A stretch of 64,000 bases of DNA, taken from NCBI RefSeq assembly GCF_004335005.1, contig NZ_RQRT01000016.1, positions 1-64,000 of the forward strand, given 5' to 3'. The position numbers and the translations under genes are program-made. Source of the DNA: Paracoccus nototheniae. Lineage in GTDB: Bacteria; Pseudomonadota; Alphaproteobacteria; Rhodobacterales; Rhodobacteraceae. Positions within the stretch are counted from its first letter, which is position 1, and every line of letters begins with the position of its first letter. Positions 17,900 through 26,302 of this stretch are shown one piece after another. Under the pieces are notes generated by a model that saw only the letters and a program-made list of their open reading frames with translations, was not told where the DNA came from and made no database searches.

Positions 17900-17994
17900 A
17901 TCGGTCTTTCCTTTCCATGGGCAGGGGGTGTGGCCCCGGGGATGGTGCCAGCCCCGAAGACAGGGCCGGCAGCGTCCTTTTTAGGGTTCCGGCT

Positions 17995-19053
17995 TTAAGC
18001 CAGATGGCTGGAGAAGAACTCGGCCAGCCGGTCAAATGGAATGATGTCGGTCTGATCGTACAGATCGACGTGATCGGCGCCGGGGATGATCATCAGCTCT
18101 TTCGGCTCGGCGGCGGCGGCGTAGGCGTCCTCGCTGAAATACAGCGAATGGGCATTCTCGCCGGCGATCAGCAGCATCGGGCGCGGCGAGATCTCCGCGA
18201 TGTAGGTCAGGATCGGCATGTTCATGAAGGACAGCGGGTTCGTCACCGTCCAGCCGGTCGTCGAGTTCACCGAGCGTTCGTGAAAGCCGCGCGGCGTCTT
18301 GTAGTAATCGAAATACATCTGCGTGACGGGATCATCGATGCCGTCCAGCGTCTCGGGAAGGCCGCCTGCCAGCGCGGGTGTCCCCGCCTCGGCATCCGCC
18401 CACCGCTGGCGGCTCATATCCTCGAGGGACTGGCTACGCTCTTCTGGCGTCATCGCGTCATAATAGCCCCGCGCCATGACCCGGGTCATGTCATACATGC
18501 TGGTCGTAGCCACAGCCTTGACACGCTTGTCGGCGGCCACCGCGTTCAGGGCCATGCCGGCAAAGCCGCAGATGCCGATGATGCCGATGCGCTCGCGGTC
18601 GACCTCGGGGCGCAGGCCCAGATAATCGACGGCGGCCATGAAATCCTCGGTGTTGATGTCGGGGGAGGCGACCTGCCTGGGCGAGCCGCCGCTTTCGCCG
18701 ACAAAGGACGGATCGATGGCGATGGCCGCATAGCCACGTTCGGCCATGGTCTGGGCATAAAGGCCCGCCGACTGTTCCTTGACCGCGCCGAAGGGTCCGG
18801 CAATGGCCAGCGCGGGCAAGGGTTCGGCGCGGTCGCGCGGCAGATACAGATCGCCCGACAGGGTGATGCCATAGCGGTTGATGAAGCTGACCTTTTCATG
18901 GTCGACGCTGTCGCTTTGCGGGAACACCTTGTCCCAAGCGGCGCCGGATTGGGCCGAGGCCCGCCCCGGTGCCATCGAAACCGCCGTCAGCGCGGCAAGC
19001 CCCATTCCGGTCAGTTGCATGAGAGAGCGGCGGTCTATCGAATGATTGGACAT
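17995..19053 (-). CDS. Tat-exported alpha/beta hydrolase
   Basis: 352 residues from the ATG at 19053 with AAAGGA eight bases upstream; a TTG 15 bases earlier is in frame but lies within that signal. The twin-arginine signal is SIDRRSLMQLTGMG followed by a hydrophobic run and ASA-Q. The catalytic part has the oxyanion region AIAGPFGAVKEQS near 88, an elbow GICGFAG near 165 where Cys replaces the usual Ser, and a late GADHVDLYD. It resembles dienelactone-hydrolase-like or YcjY-type hydrolases, in which a Cys nucleophile is known. Substrate unknown. Confidence 0.82.
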   Translation of the reverse strand: MSNHSIDRRSLMQLTGMGLAALTAVSMAPGRASAQSGAAWDKVFPQSDSVDHEKVSFINRYGITLSGDLYLPRDRAEPLPALAIAGPFGAVKEQSAGLYAQTMAERGYAAIAIDPSFVGESGGSPRQVASPDINTEDFMAAVDYLGLRPEVDRERIGIIGICGFAGMALNAVAADKRVKAVATTSMYDMTRVMARGYYDAMTPEERSQSLEDMSRQRWADAEAGTPALAGGLPETLDGIDDPVTQMYFDYYKTPRGFHERSVNSTTGWTVTNPLSFMNMPILTYIAEISPRPMLLIAGENAHSLYFSEDAYAAAAEPKELMIIPGADHVDLYDQTDIIPFDRLAEFFSSHLA

Positions 19054-19131
19054 GGTGTTTCCTTTCAAAGGTGATGAATGTGATTTCGCATGCGTTGTAT
19101 GACGGGGGGCCGATCCGTGCTGCCTGCGGGA

Positions 19132-20316
19132 TCAGTGCGGCTTCAGAAGTTTGTGCCAGTCCAGGACCACCGCCAGCGCCGCGACAGCGAGCGCAATGCT
19201 TCCCGCAAGGGTGGCATAGATGGACATCCCGTCCAGCAGCAGTCCTCCCACGACTGCTCCCAGCATGATCGCGGCCTGAACTCCGGCCACCATCAGGCTG
19301 CCCCCAGCTTCTGGCGCATCATCGACATTGCGCGACATCCAGGTCATCCAGATGACCGACATGGCGGTATTCATCGTGCCCCAGACGGCCAGCAGAATGG
19401 CCGTGGCAACCACTGATCCACCGAGAAAAAGCAGCACCAGGGTGGTGCCCCCCATTACCAGCGCAGGCAGCTTGAGAAGCGGTCCGATCTTGTCGCCAAT
19501 CAGTCGCCCCGAGGCCCAGGTGCCCAGGAAACCGGCTCCGCCCAAGACCAGCAGCAGGATCGACAGCGTCGTTACATCGGCGTGAGTGACTTGCTCAAGG
19601 AACGGCCGAAGGTAGGTGAACATTGTAAATGCCGATCCCCAGGACAACGTGGCGGCCAGCAGCCCGCGCCCGAAGTAGGGACGGCGCAGGACCTCCCACA
19701 GCGATCGAAAGTTTCCCCGTTTTCCAGCAGGAAGCGAAGGTAACGAGACAGCTAACCAGATCAGGTTCAGCGCGACGATGGGGACAAGGGCCCAGAAAAC
19801 CTCCCGCCAACCGAACATGCCCCCCAGATAGCTGCCCAATGGAGCTGCAAAGGCCGCGGCGATCGCTTGGCCACCATACATCAGCGCCAGGCCGCGGGGC
19901 ACATCCTCCTTCGGCACCAGCCGCATGATGACCGCCGTTGCCAATGCCCAGAAACCGCCGATGCACAGCCCCAACAGGGCGCGCCCGATGATCAGCACCG
20001 CAAAGTTCGGCGCCATGGCGACCACGACCAGCGAGACCAGCATCATCGCCGCGATGCCCAGCAGCACCCCCTTGCGGTTCAGCGTACCGGCCACGGTGGT
20101 GATCAACAGGCTGGCGATGACCGCGAACAGCCCGCTGATCGAGATCGCTTGACCGGTCTGGCCGGTGGTTGCGCCGAGACCTTCGGCCATCGGCGTCAGC
20201 AGGCTGACCGGCATGAACTCGGACGCGATTAGCATCGCCACGCACAGCGACATGGCCAGAACGGCGCCCCAGGCAGCACCGCTTGCGGGTCGGGTTTCGG
20301 TGAAGGGGATATCCAT
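19132..20316 (-). CDS. MFS transporter (DHA1-type efflux)
   Basis: 394 residues with about twelve hydrophobic segments. The early EFMPVSLLTPMAEGLGATTGQTGQ and the loop GRALLGLCIGGFWALATA match the DHA1/NepI-like drug or nucleoside exporters. It is the first gene leftward from the divergent LysR-type regulator, so it probably heads the cluster transcript. Export of a toxic compound, with the secreted enzymes acting outside, is a reasonable but unproven reading. Confidence 0.88.
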   Translation of the reverse strand: MDIPFTETRPASGAAWGAVLAMSLCVAMLIASEFMPVSLLTPMAEGLGATTGQTGQAISISGLFAVIASLLITTVAGTLNRKGVLLGIAAMMLVSLVVVAMAPNFAVLIIGRALLGLCIGGFWALATAVIMRLVPKEDVPRGLALMYGGQAIAAAFAAPLGSYLGGMFGWREVFWALVPIVALNLIWLAVSLPSLPAGKRGNFRSLWEVLRRPYFGRGLLAATLSWGSAFTMFTYLRPFLEQVTHADVTTLSILLLVLGGAGFLGTWASGRLIGDKIGPLLKLPALVMGGTTLVLLFLGGSVVATAILLAVWGTMNTAMSVIWMTWMSRNVDDAPEAGGSLMVAGVQAAIMLGAVVGGLLLDGMSIYATLAGSIALAVAALAVVLDWHKLLKPH

Positions 20317-20446
20317 GGCAGCCTCGCATCGGATCGGGTTACTGCCAACCTAACACCAGCCGGTCTGCGGAATTAGTGAGGTGGTACCGAATGGACTTAT
20401 CGACTGAACCGATCAATCATGCCGGCCAGCGATGATGGGAGATCCG
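20317..20446. promoter_or_regulatory. Divergent promoter region of the LysR cluster
   Basis: These 130 bases separate the MFS gene (leftward) from the LysR-type gene (rightward). LysR proteins usually bind a T-N11-A palindrome in such a gap; the stretch around ATTAGTGAGGTGGTACCGAAT (about 20373-20393) is the most dyad-like part, but the match is weak. No clear -35/-10 pair was identified. Confidence 0.45.
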
Positions 20447-21340
20447 ATGCGCAAGCCCGACTTCAACGATCTGGTTTGGTTTCAGGCGGTCGCCGAACTG
20501 CGCAGCTTCACCAAGGCCGCGGCCAGGATCGGTGTGGCGCAATCCACGCTCAGCCAGACGATCCGGCAGCTGGAGGAGCGGATGGGGTTTCCCTTGCTGA
20601 CGCGCAACACGCGAAATGTGGCGCTGACGGTGGCGGGGGAACGCCTGCTAAACACCATCACGCCGCGCTTGGCCCAGATCGAGGACGTGATCGCCGAGCT
20701 GTCCGCCTTGCGCGATCTCCCATCCGGCTTGCTGCGGATCACGCTGTCGGATCATGCCTTTGACAGCCTGGTCTGGCCCAAGCTAAAGCCGGTGCTCGCC
20801 GCATATCCCGAGATCAGCGTTGAGTTCAGCCTCGACAGCAGCTTCCGCAACATCGTCGAGGAGGGCTTCGATGCCGGTGTCAGGCTGGGGGAGAGCATCG
20901 AGAAGGACATGATCGCCGTGCGGATCGGTCCTGATTGGCGGCTGGTGGCGGTGGCCTCGCCGGAGTATTTCGCGCGCCGCGGAATGCCCGACCATCCGCA
21001 GGATCTTCTGCGCCACAGCTGCATCAACATGCGCCACATCACGGCCGGCGGTCTCTATGCGTGGGAGTTCGAAAAGGATGGCCAGCCCCTGCGCGTGCGG
21101 GTCGACGGTCAGCTGACCTTCAATAATTCCTACGCGATGATCGACGCTGCCATGGTTGGCCTGGGCATCGCCTACGTTCCTGAAAACATCGTAGCGTCAC
21201 AGCTAAAGGCAGGGGCGCTCGTGCAGACCTTGGACGATTGGTCGCCCTTCTTCGAGGGATACTACCTCTATTATCCAAGCCGACGGCAGAACATGCCGGT
21301 GTTCAAAGCCCTAACGGATGCGCTGCGACACAAGAGATGA
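20447..21340 (+). CDS. LysR-family transcriptional regulator
   Basis: 297 residues from the ATG at 20447, with GGGAGA placed before it; an in-frame ATG 15 bases earlier lacks such a site. The N-terminal winged helix-turn-helix reads FNDLVWFQAVAELRSFTKAA...VAQSTLSQTIRQLEERMG.PLLTR. The remainder is a substrate-binding domain of normal length. It resembles regulators of quinone- or aldehyde-reductase clusters. Position suggests it controls the divergent six-gene set 14288-20316. Confidence 0.92.
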   Translation: MRKPDFNDLVWFQAVAELRSFTKAAARIGVAQSTLSQTIRQLEERMGFPLLTRNTRNVALTVAGERLLNTITPRLAQIEDVIAELSALRDLPSGLLRITLSDHAFDSLVWPKLKPVLAAYPEISVEFSLDSSFRNIVEEGFDAGVRLGESIEKDMIAVRIGPDWRLVAVASPEYFARRGMPDHPQDLLRHSCINMRHITAGGLYAWEFEKDGQPLRVRVDGQLTFNNSYAMIDAAMVGLGIAYVPENIVASQLKAGALVQTLDDWSPFFEGYYLYYPSRRQNMPVFKALTDALRHKR

Positions 21341-21991
21341 TGTGCCCAAATCAATGCTCACCGTGGACGGGCTATTGATGCAGCTCGCTACTTATTTTGA
21401 CCAACCCCATATGTTTGCCTCAGTCTAATGTAGCGTCACCCGCTGGATAATCCGACCGGTCGGACGATAGTAAGGCACGAACAAGTTGGACAGGGTGATC
21501 GCCCGATTCCGGAAACGCTGCGACGCAGTATGGATAAGCGTCGAGTGAGCGCTTAGGGCAGAACATGATGCCGCACCTGCAAAGGGAGGCTTTATGCTGC
21601 AGTCTGTCTGAATGTCGCTGATGGGCTCTTCAGGTAGCTATCGCCGCAGCTCGGTGGCGTCAGCTCTGCAGGACTTTTCAGTCATTCACGAGTGATCACT
21701 GGTCTCTGATTTGTCGTTTGAAATCATGCAAAACGCTTTGCCCCTGCAACGCAGGCCACGATGAGCAGCGTCAGCCGAAGCCGACACTTGAGAAGCTCGT
21801 GGTGTTCGAGATTGACCTTCATGGGCTGCTGCAAGTCCTTGGTCCGCGTAGTTGCTCTCTCCTCAGAGATTCGAAAAACGAATCACATGGCAACCATTTC
21901 CGTCATTCGGCTTGCACTTCATTCACTTTGGCCCGTGCGGGACCGGGCCAAAGTGAGAGGCGGGGGCCAAAGTCACGAAAAATCTTGGCGT
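21341..21991. other. Long stretch without a recognised gene
   Basis: About 650 bases. Apart from a small palindrome CGACCGGTCG near 21450 I see no supported structure. The translated frames before 21992 are rich in Ser, Arg, Cys and Trp, as expected of non-coding sequence. Confidence 0.4.
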
Positions 21992-22750
21992 ATGGTGAGA
22001 AGCAAGACACGATTGTGGAGCTTACAAGCAAGATGGACCAACGACGTGACCGCGGAGCAATTCCCCGAAAACGCTGCACCTGATCCGGTGATGGAAGATC
22101 GGGCCGAAGGCTCCTTAGCCGCATTGCCGCGGCACTCCTCTACCGATGCAGTGATCGATGAGACACAGGCGACACGTTCGGACAAAAGCGACTGCGGCCA
22201 AGTTTCGCCGCTGCAAGACCTAAGACGATGTCGGAGAGTTCTTTCAGCCGAAGAGCTGGCCAGTATTGCATCCGATTTTGAAAATGCGTGGCAGCAGGTA
22301 AGTTTCTCCAAGAAATCGCCGTGGCTTCATAGCAGCTTAACTATGCAGCAAAGAGGCCACGTCTCACGAGAAATTCCTGAGGCAGAGGAAGTCTGCAAGC
22401 TTTACAATGATCTGGGATCACTGGTGCAATTTGCAAACCTCTTTATCCTTGACCGCAATGGGGCAATAAAGGCGCTTTCGGCTGCCGGAATCGATATTTA
22501 TGAAGACGTAGGGCGTGACTGGGACGACCATCATTCATTCAGAGAACTCAGCAGACGGCACGGTGTAACGCGCGATACAATCTCTCGATGGATCAAAATA
22601 ACCGGCCGGGAAGTGCCACCCCGGAATAGCAAAAAGAAATATAAAATCGATCTGATCGTCAAAGCTTACGGCGAGAAGTCAACAACCAATTATGCCGCAA
22701 AGTCAGCCGGTGTTCACTGGCAAACTGCGCAACGTGCCTTAAAGAAGTAA
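21992..22750 (+). CDS. Hypothetical DNA-binding protein with C-terminal helix-turn-helix
   Basis: 252 residues if the ATG at 21992 is used; the frame is open from 21761, but the earlier part has non-coding composition, and an ATG at 22091 is another option. No start has a good ribosome site. The C-terminal 90 residues contain SFRELSRRHGVTRDTISRWIK (a clear helix-turn-helix) and a second similar unit YAAKSAGVHWQTAQRALKK, resembling transposase or integrase DNA-binding heads. Function unknown. Confidence 0.5.
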   Translation: MVRSKTRLWSLQARWTNDVTAEQFPENAAPDPVMEDRAEGSLAALPRHSSTDAVIDETQATRSDKSDCGQVSPLQDLRRCRRVLSAEELASIASDFENAWQQVSFSKKSPWLHSSLTMQQRGHVSREIPEAEEVCKLYNDLGSLVQFANLFILDRNGAIKALSAAGIDIYEDVGRDWDDHHSFRELSRRHGVTRDTISRWIKITGREVPPRNSKKKYKIDLIVKAYGEKSTTNYAAKSAGVHWQTAQRALKK

Positions 22751-22945
22751 CGGACTTGTTGAATAACCGCGCTTTGGACAAGATCCTTCCAAGGCATTGT
22801 TCTACACTAGTTGTGACGACGTTCAGTTAGGGCCACAGACAAATGGGTGTAAATAGGTCATGAGCCGTTTAGAATGTCGTAAACCATCGGCACAATCACC
22901 TGAACACCCTGATGATAGGCCCCTCGGCCGTAACTGGACATTGGC

Positions 22946-23845
22946 ATGTCAAGCCCGCGAGCTAACTTCCTGATTGAGATTACTGGAGAGAAAATCCCGG
23001 TCAGGGAAGGCTCTCTATTGCATGAGGGCTTCATTGCTCTGCGATCGTGCCACGGGAAACGCTATCAGGAGTTTCGTGATCAAGCGGGCGGAGCCAAAGG
23101 CTCTAAATCCCGCCGATACTCCCCGTCCGCGGTACTGAACAAGGCAGAGCAAACAGGCTTCGCGCGACTTCTCTCTCACGGCGGAGCAACACGCACAGAC
23201 AACCCTAACGCCTCTGCAGGTCGACTGCCCTCGGCAAGGCTGCACGAAGTGACTGCCGAGCATGTGCGCCAAGCCGTTTTTGATACCCTCGATCAGGGAT
23301 GGTCGTCACCCTTTACGGACTCACGCTCGTTCGACCTGATAACGGATGACGGCGAACGCCTCCCACCTAAGGTCGTTTTCGGGCGTGCCGCGACGCTAGC
23401 GCTAGGCTTTCCAGTATTGCCGAGCCACTTCTCGGGTGGAGAAGGCACTCCCTGTTTCAGAGTTCTTCGAAGGGCCGGTTATGCCGTTGTTCCGAAGGAT
23501 CAGGAACTGCCTGTTATTCTAGAATTCACGGCTGACGATCTGACGTGGTCGGAGGGAAGTCAGCAACTGGTCCATCACCTCCGCCGCGAGCGGGCACGGG
23601 GCGCGGCGCAGGCCAAACGTGACTCATTCCGACAAGAGCACGGAAGGCTCTTCTGCGAAAAATGTAACTTCGATCCGATGGACCATTATGGCGGACCGGA
23701 GGGTGAGGCTTGCATTGAGGTTCACCACAATGCCACCACCATTTCGGAAATGACAGCTGGCCATCGCACCAGACTTGCAGACCTTCAGTGCCTCTGCGCG
23801 AACTGTCATCGTGTTGTTCATAAGCTCATGAAGATGACGACCTGA
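22946..23845 (+). CDS. HNH endonuclease, McrA-like
   Basis: 299 residues from the ATG at 22946. Residues ~110-195 (FDLITDDGERLPPKVVFGRAA ... FSGGEGTPCFRVLRRAGY) match the head-type domain found at the N-terminus of ScoMcrA-like type IV restriction enzymes, as I recall it. The C-terminal HNH has CEKCNFDP, then EACIEVHHN and a closing CLCANCHRVVHK, so both zinc pairs and catalytic histidines are present. A type IV enzyme would cleave modified DNA. No sulfur-binding or SRA domain is obvious, so the recognised mark is unknown. It stands alone. Confidence 0.8.
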   Translation: MSSPRANFLIEITGEKIPVREGSLLHEGFIALRSCHGKRYQEFRDQAGGAKGSKSRRYSPSAVLNKAEQTGFARLLSHGGATRTDNPNASAGRLPSARLHEVTAEHVRQAVFDTLDQGWSSPFTDSRSFDLITDDGERLPPKVVFGRAATLALGFPVLPSHFSGGEGTPCFRVLRRAGYAVVPKDQELPVILEFTADDLTWSEGSQQLVHHLRRERARGAAQAKRDSFRQEHGRLFCEKCNFDPMDHYGGPEGEACIEVHHNATTISEMTAGHRTRLADLQCLCANCHRVVHKLMKMTT

Positions 23846-23892
23846 CCGCATCGAACCAACGGCTTATCCTCAGCATCACGATCGGACTGGAA

Positions 23893-24770
23893 TACTACCA
23901 ATGCCCTTCGAACCGCGTCGCTGCCGTTCTCGTATAGCGTGCCGTATGCCGGGGATCGCGATGGCCGAGATAATCCTGGATCAGGCGCAGGTCGCGCCCG
24001 GCATGGGCCAAGGCATGTCCGCAGGAATGGCGCAGCATGTGCGGATGGACAGCGTCGAGCCCCGCCCGCGCTGCAATGACCGTCATGAGATAGTTGATGG
24101 CCTGCCGCGTCATCGGCTGACCGCGCTCGGACAGGAACAGCCAGGACAGGCTGTCCTGCCGTCCGACCAGAAGGCGCCGGATCGCGCGCAACTCATCGCC
24201 TGCCAGCGGATGGCTGGTGGCAAGACCGCGCTTCAGGCGGTGAACCCAAAGATGTCCCGCTTTCGGATCAAGATCACTGCGGCGCAGCGCAATCAATTCG
24301 CTCACCCGCAGCCCATGCCGATACATGAGGAGCAGCATGGCATGATCGCGCGGGCCGTGCCGTCCGGACCGGGCTGCGATCAGCAGCCGCCTCATCTCAT
24401 CCGGCGTCAGGTAATCGCGCGGGCGCTGATGAGCATCGACGGGTGCGATCCCGTCACTCGTGACGAAACGCCGGTTGGCACGCCGCTCAGACATGCGATC
24501 CTCCCCCTGCAACTGCTGGCTCCGTCATCCTCAACTCTTGACGAAACGCACCTTGTGTAAAGAGTCCCGCGTCACGATTTCCGACGTGCCTCTTCCAGGA
24601 CAAGCCGGCCCTTCAGCGCCTGCAGGATCAGATCCTCGATCTCGCGGACCTGCAGTGCATGTTCCAGAGCGAGGCAACTGACGAGCCGGCTGATCTCGGC
24701 GTCCTTGGGGCCGTAGGTCGCCCAATCATCCAGTTCGTGACTGTCTGGATGATGAGCCACTGCAACAGCA
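23893..24770 (-). repeat. Recombinase module, direct repeat copy B
   Basis: This is the second copy of the block at 8366-9240, same orientation. Identity is very high over the recombinase and its ribosome site, then falls over the partner frame, which here is the 3' end of a larger gene. Confidence 0.8.
23895..24494 (-). CDS. Tyrosine recombinase, copy B
   Basis: 199 residues from the ATG at 24494, with GGGGGAGGA before it as in copy A. All catalytic residues are conserved (R63, K88, H152/R155, H178, Y187). Only about ten residues differ from copy A, including EPR to ERR near the start and a few conservative changes. Such similarity means recent duplication or co-acquisition. It follows the DUF429 fusion gene by 77 bases, the same spacing as in copy A. 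Confidence 0.9.
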   Translation of the reverse strand: MSERRANRRFVTSDGIAPVDAHQRPRDYLTPDEMRRLLIAARSGRHGPRDHAMLLLMYRHGLRVSELIALRRSDLDPKAGHLWVHRLKRGLATSHPLAGDELRAIRRLLVGRQDSLSWLFLSERGQPMTRQAINYLMTVIAARAGLDAVHPHMLRHSCGHALAHAGRDLRLIQDYLGHRDPRHTARYTRTAATRFEGHW

Positions 24771-25609
24771 GGCTGAAGATACTGGTGCGCAGGAGGACGA
24801 TCGGAAATGTGCGGATCGGCGATCCATCCTTCCAATGGGTCTACGACATCCGGCGCGCCAAACCTCGCATCACGCTGCCGCCAAGCCCAAGCAGCCTGAA
24901 CGGCGCAGAGGAGAGCGTCGAGATGGTCGGCGCCCGGATCGTCGCACAGGTTATCGGGGGCGATGATGTCGAAGCCGTATCGCGCTGGCGCCTCTTCACG
25001 AAGAGCATGCAGCAAACTATGGCGAGCCTGCCGCTGATCGGCATTTTGCTTGCTGCGCGTATCGTTCTTGTAGCTACGGCGACCGATGAATTGGCGGGCT
25101 AGAACGCCAGGATAGGCCTCCACGACGACACGCTGCGCATCACCGGCATGGAGGTGAGGGATGGTCACGCCTGAAGCAAGAAGACGGGGAGCACCCTCGA
25201 AGAACATCAGACCGACAGGCACGCCGTAAAGCTTCTGTGGACTAATCGAGCTCGCCTTCTTGTCGGTTGCACGACGATGCTCTTTATCACCCGCAGCCCG
25301 GTTTTCCTTGTACACTTCCAAGGCTTCGCGAAAGCCGTCGCGGCCAAGCTGGCCCGCGTGTCGAACATATCCCTCCCAGGTCGATGGCCAGCCGGCAGTC
25401 TCGACAAAGCGGCGGGCCTGACCGAAGGGAAAATCAATTCCCGCAATCCACGGCCCGGGCTGCGCCAATGCTGCGTTGAACGCGCCAAAGTCGGACCATT
25501 CCTCAAGGGACCGCGTGAGCAGATGATCTCCCTCCAGTGTGCACCAAAGACAAGTGATAGGCTTGCGCCGAGAGGGGCTGCTTGTGAAATCAATGCCGAG
25601 AATGTTCAT
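24572..25609 (-). CDS. DUF429 protein fused to the recombinase-partner module
   Basis: 345 residues from the ATG at 25609. Residues 1-280 fit DUF429, a predicted RNase H-fold nuclease family: MNILGIDFTSSP at the start, WIAGIDFPFG near 55, VEAYPGVLARQF near 170 and D.LDALLCAVQAAWAWRQ near 238. The last ~60 residues are homologous to the free small protein at 9045-9239. The junction is in frame without a stop. The fusion may have arisen when the module inserted next to a DUF429 gene, or the free form may be a remnant. No DUF429 biochemical function is established. Confidence 0.75.
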   Translation of the reverse strand: MNILGIDFTSSPSRRKPITCLWCTLEGDHLLTRSLEEWSDFGAFNAALAQPGPWIAGIDFPFGQARRFVETAGWPSTWEGYVRHAGQLGRDGFREALEVYKENRAAGDKEHRRATDKKASSISPQKLYGVPVGLMFFEGAPRLLASGVTIPHLHAGDAQRVVVEAYPGVLARQFIGRRSYKNDTRSKQNADQRQARHSLLHALREEAPARYGFDIIAPDNLCDDPGADHLDALLCAVQAAWAWRQRDARFGAPDVVDPLEGWIADPHISDRPPAHQYLQPAVAVAHHPDSHELDDWATYGPKDAEISRLVSCLALEHALQVREIEDLILQALKGRLVLEEARRKS

Positions 25610-25783
25610 GCAGAGACAGTAGCAAGGACGTGAGCCAAGATCGAACTTCCTCTATCGGGCAGACAGTCAGAATCATCCTGTAACGCGAGAAACAGCCCGT
25701 AATCTTTCGGTCTGGAATACCCCACTCTGTGTAAAAGGCTAGTTTGAATAGAGCGATGCCTGCAGGTCTCGGAATGCGCCCCG

Positions 25784-25865
25784 TAGACGCATTCATACTT
25801 CAGGGACCGCCAGAGGCGTTCGATGAAGATGTTGTCGATGCACCGGCCCTTGCCATCCATCGAGC
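25784..25865 (-). pseudogene. IS3-family transposase (OrfB) fragment
   Basis: About 27 codons encode SMDGKGRCIDNIFIERLWRS and then LKYECVY, the unmistakable core around the third catalytic residue of IS3-family OrfB. Nothing matching precedes or follows. It is a remnant left by deletion or recombination. Confidence 0.8.
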
Positions 25866-25919
25866 TCCGGGTGCCGGCCTGCGGCCGGACGGTGATCCGC
25901 ACACGGGGCCGGAGCGGTG

Positions 25920-26245
25920 AAATTGGGAGGGACCCACGCCTTGGCGTGGGAGGAACCGGATTTCTCCGTGGAGGCTGACGCGCAGCGGCACTAGAGCCCG
26001 TGTTCGGATCGCCAGCCGGATGGCAGGCGGAAAAACGAAATGAAAGATCGTCAGCGGTGCCAGAGCGAAACGGAGGCGCGGCTGTCCTCTGGATCAGCGA
26101 TCGCGGTGCCCGCGATCACCATATCTCTAAAAGGCAGCCTCTCGGCGGCCTGGTCGCATCGACGCGAAGAGCCCAAAGCTGACGGTCAAGATTGGGTCTT
26201 ATCCTTCCATCGCCTTTATCGCCTAAGGCGCGCAGGGAAGACCCC
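25920..26245. other. Hairpin-rich non-coding region
   Basis: No gene is seen. Tight palindromes are present: CCCACGCC-TT-GGCGTGGG near 25931-25948 and GATCGCGG-TGC-CCGCGATC at 26099-26117, with a weaker GCCA....TGGC near 26013-26026. The block ends at the strong terminator at 26254. A structured RNA on the plus strand is possible. I tried group II intron, RNase P RNA and tmRNA signatures from memory and none fits. Confidence 0.35.
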
Positions 26246-26253
26246 CAGAAATC

Positions 26254-26285
26254 AAAAAGCCCCTCGGTTTCCCAAGGGGCTTTTT
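26254..26285. terminator. Strong bidirectional intrinsic terminator
   Basis: Perfect 11-bp arms AAAAAGCCCCT (26254-26264) and AGGGGCTTTTT (26275-26285) surround a ten-base loop, with A and T runs at both ends, so it can stop transcripts from either side. It lies just past the inverted-repeat cassette and would end the small-peptide transcript (minus). Confidence 0.9.
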
Positions 26286-26302
26286 GGTGGGCGGATCTCT
26301 CC

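Noticed and set aside
16670-17998. Plus-strand frame of 442 codons opposite the CMD/cupin gene
   Set aside because: Rich in Arg, Gln and Asp without domains; the minus-strand gene has a signal peptide, ribosome site and two clear domain types.
25920-26245. Group II intron, RNase P RNA or tmRNA
   Set aside because: None of the diagnostic segments (domain V, GAGGAAAGTCC, tag frame) could be found.
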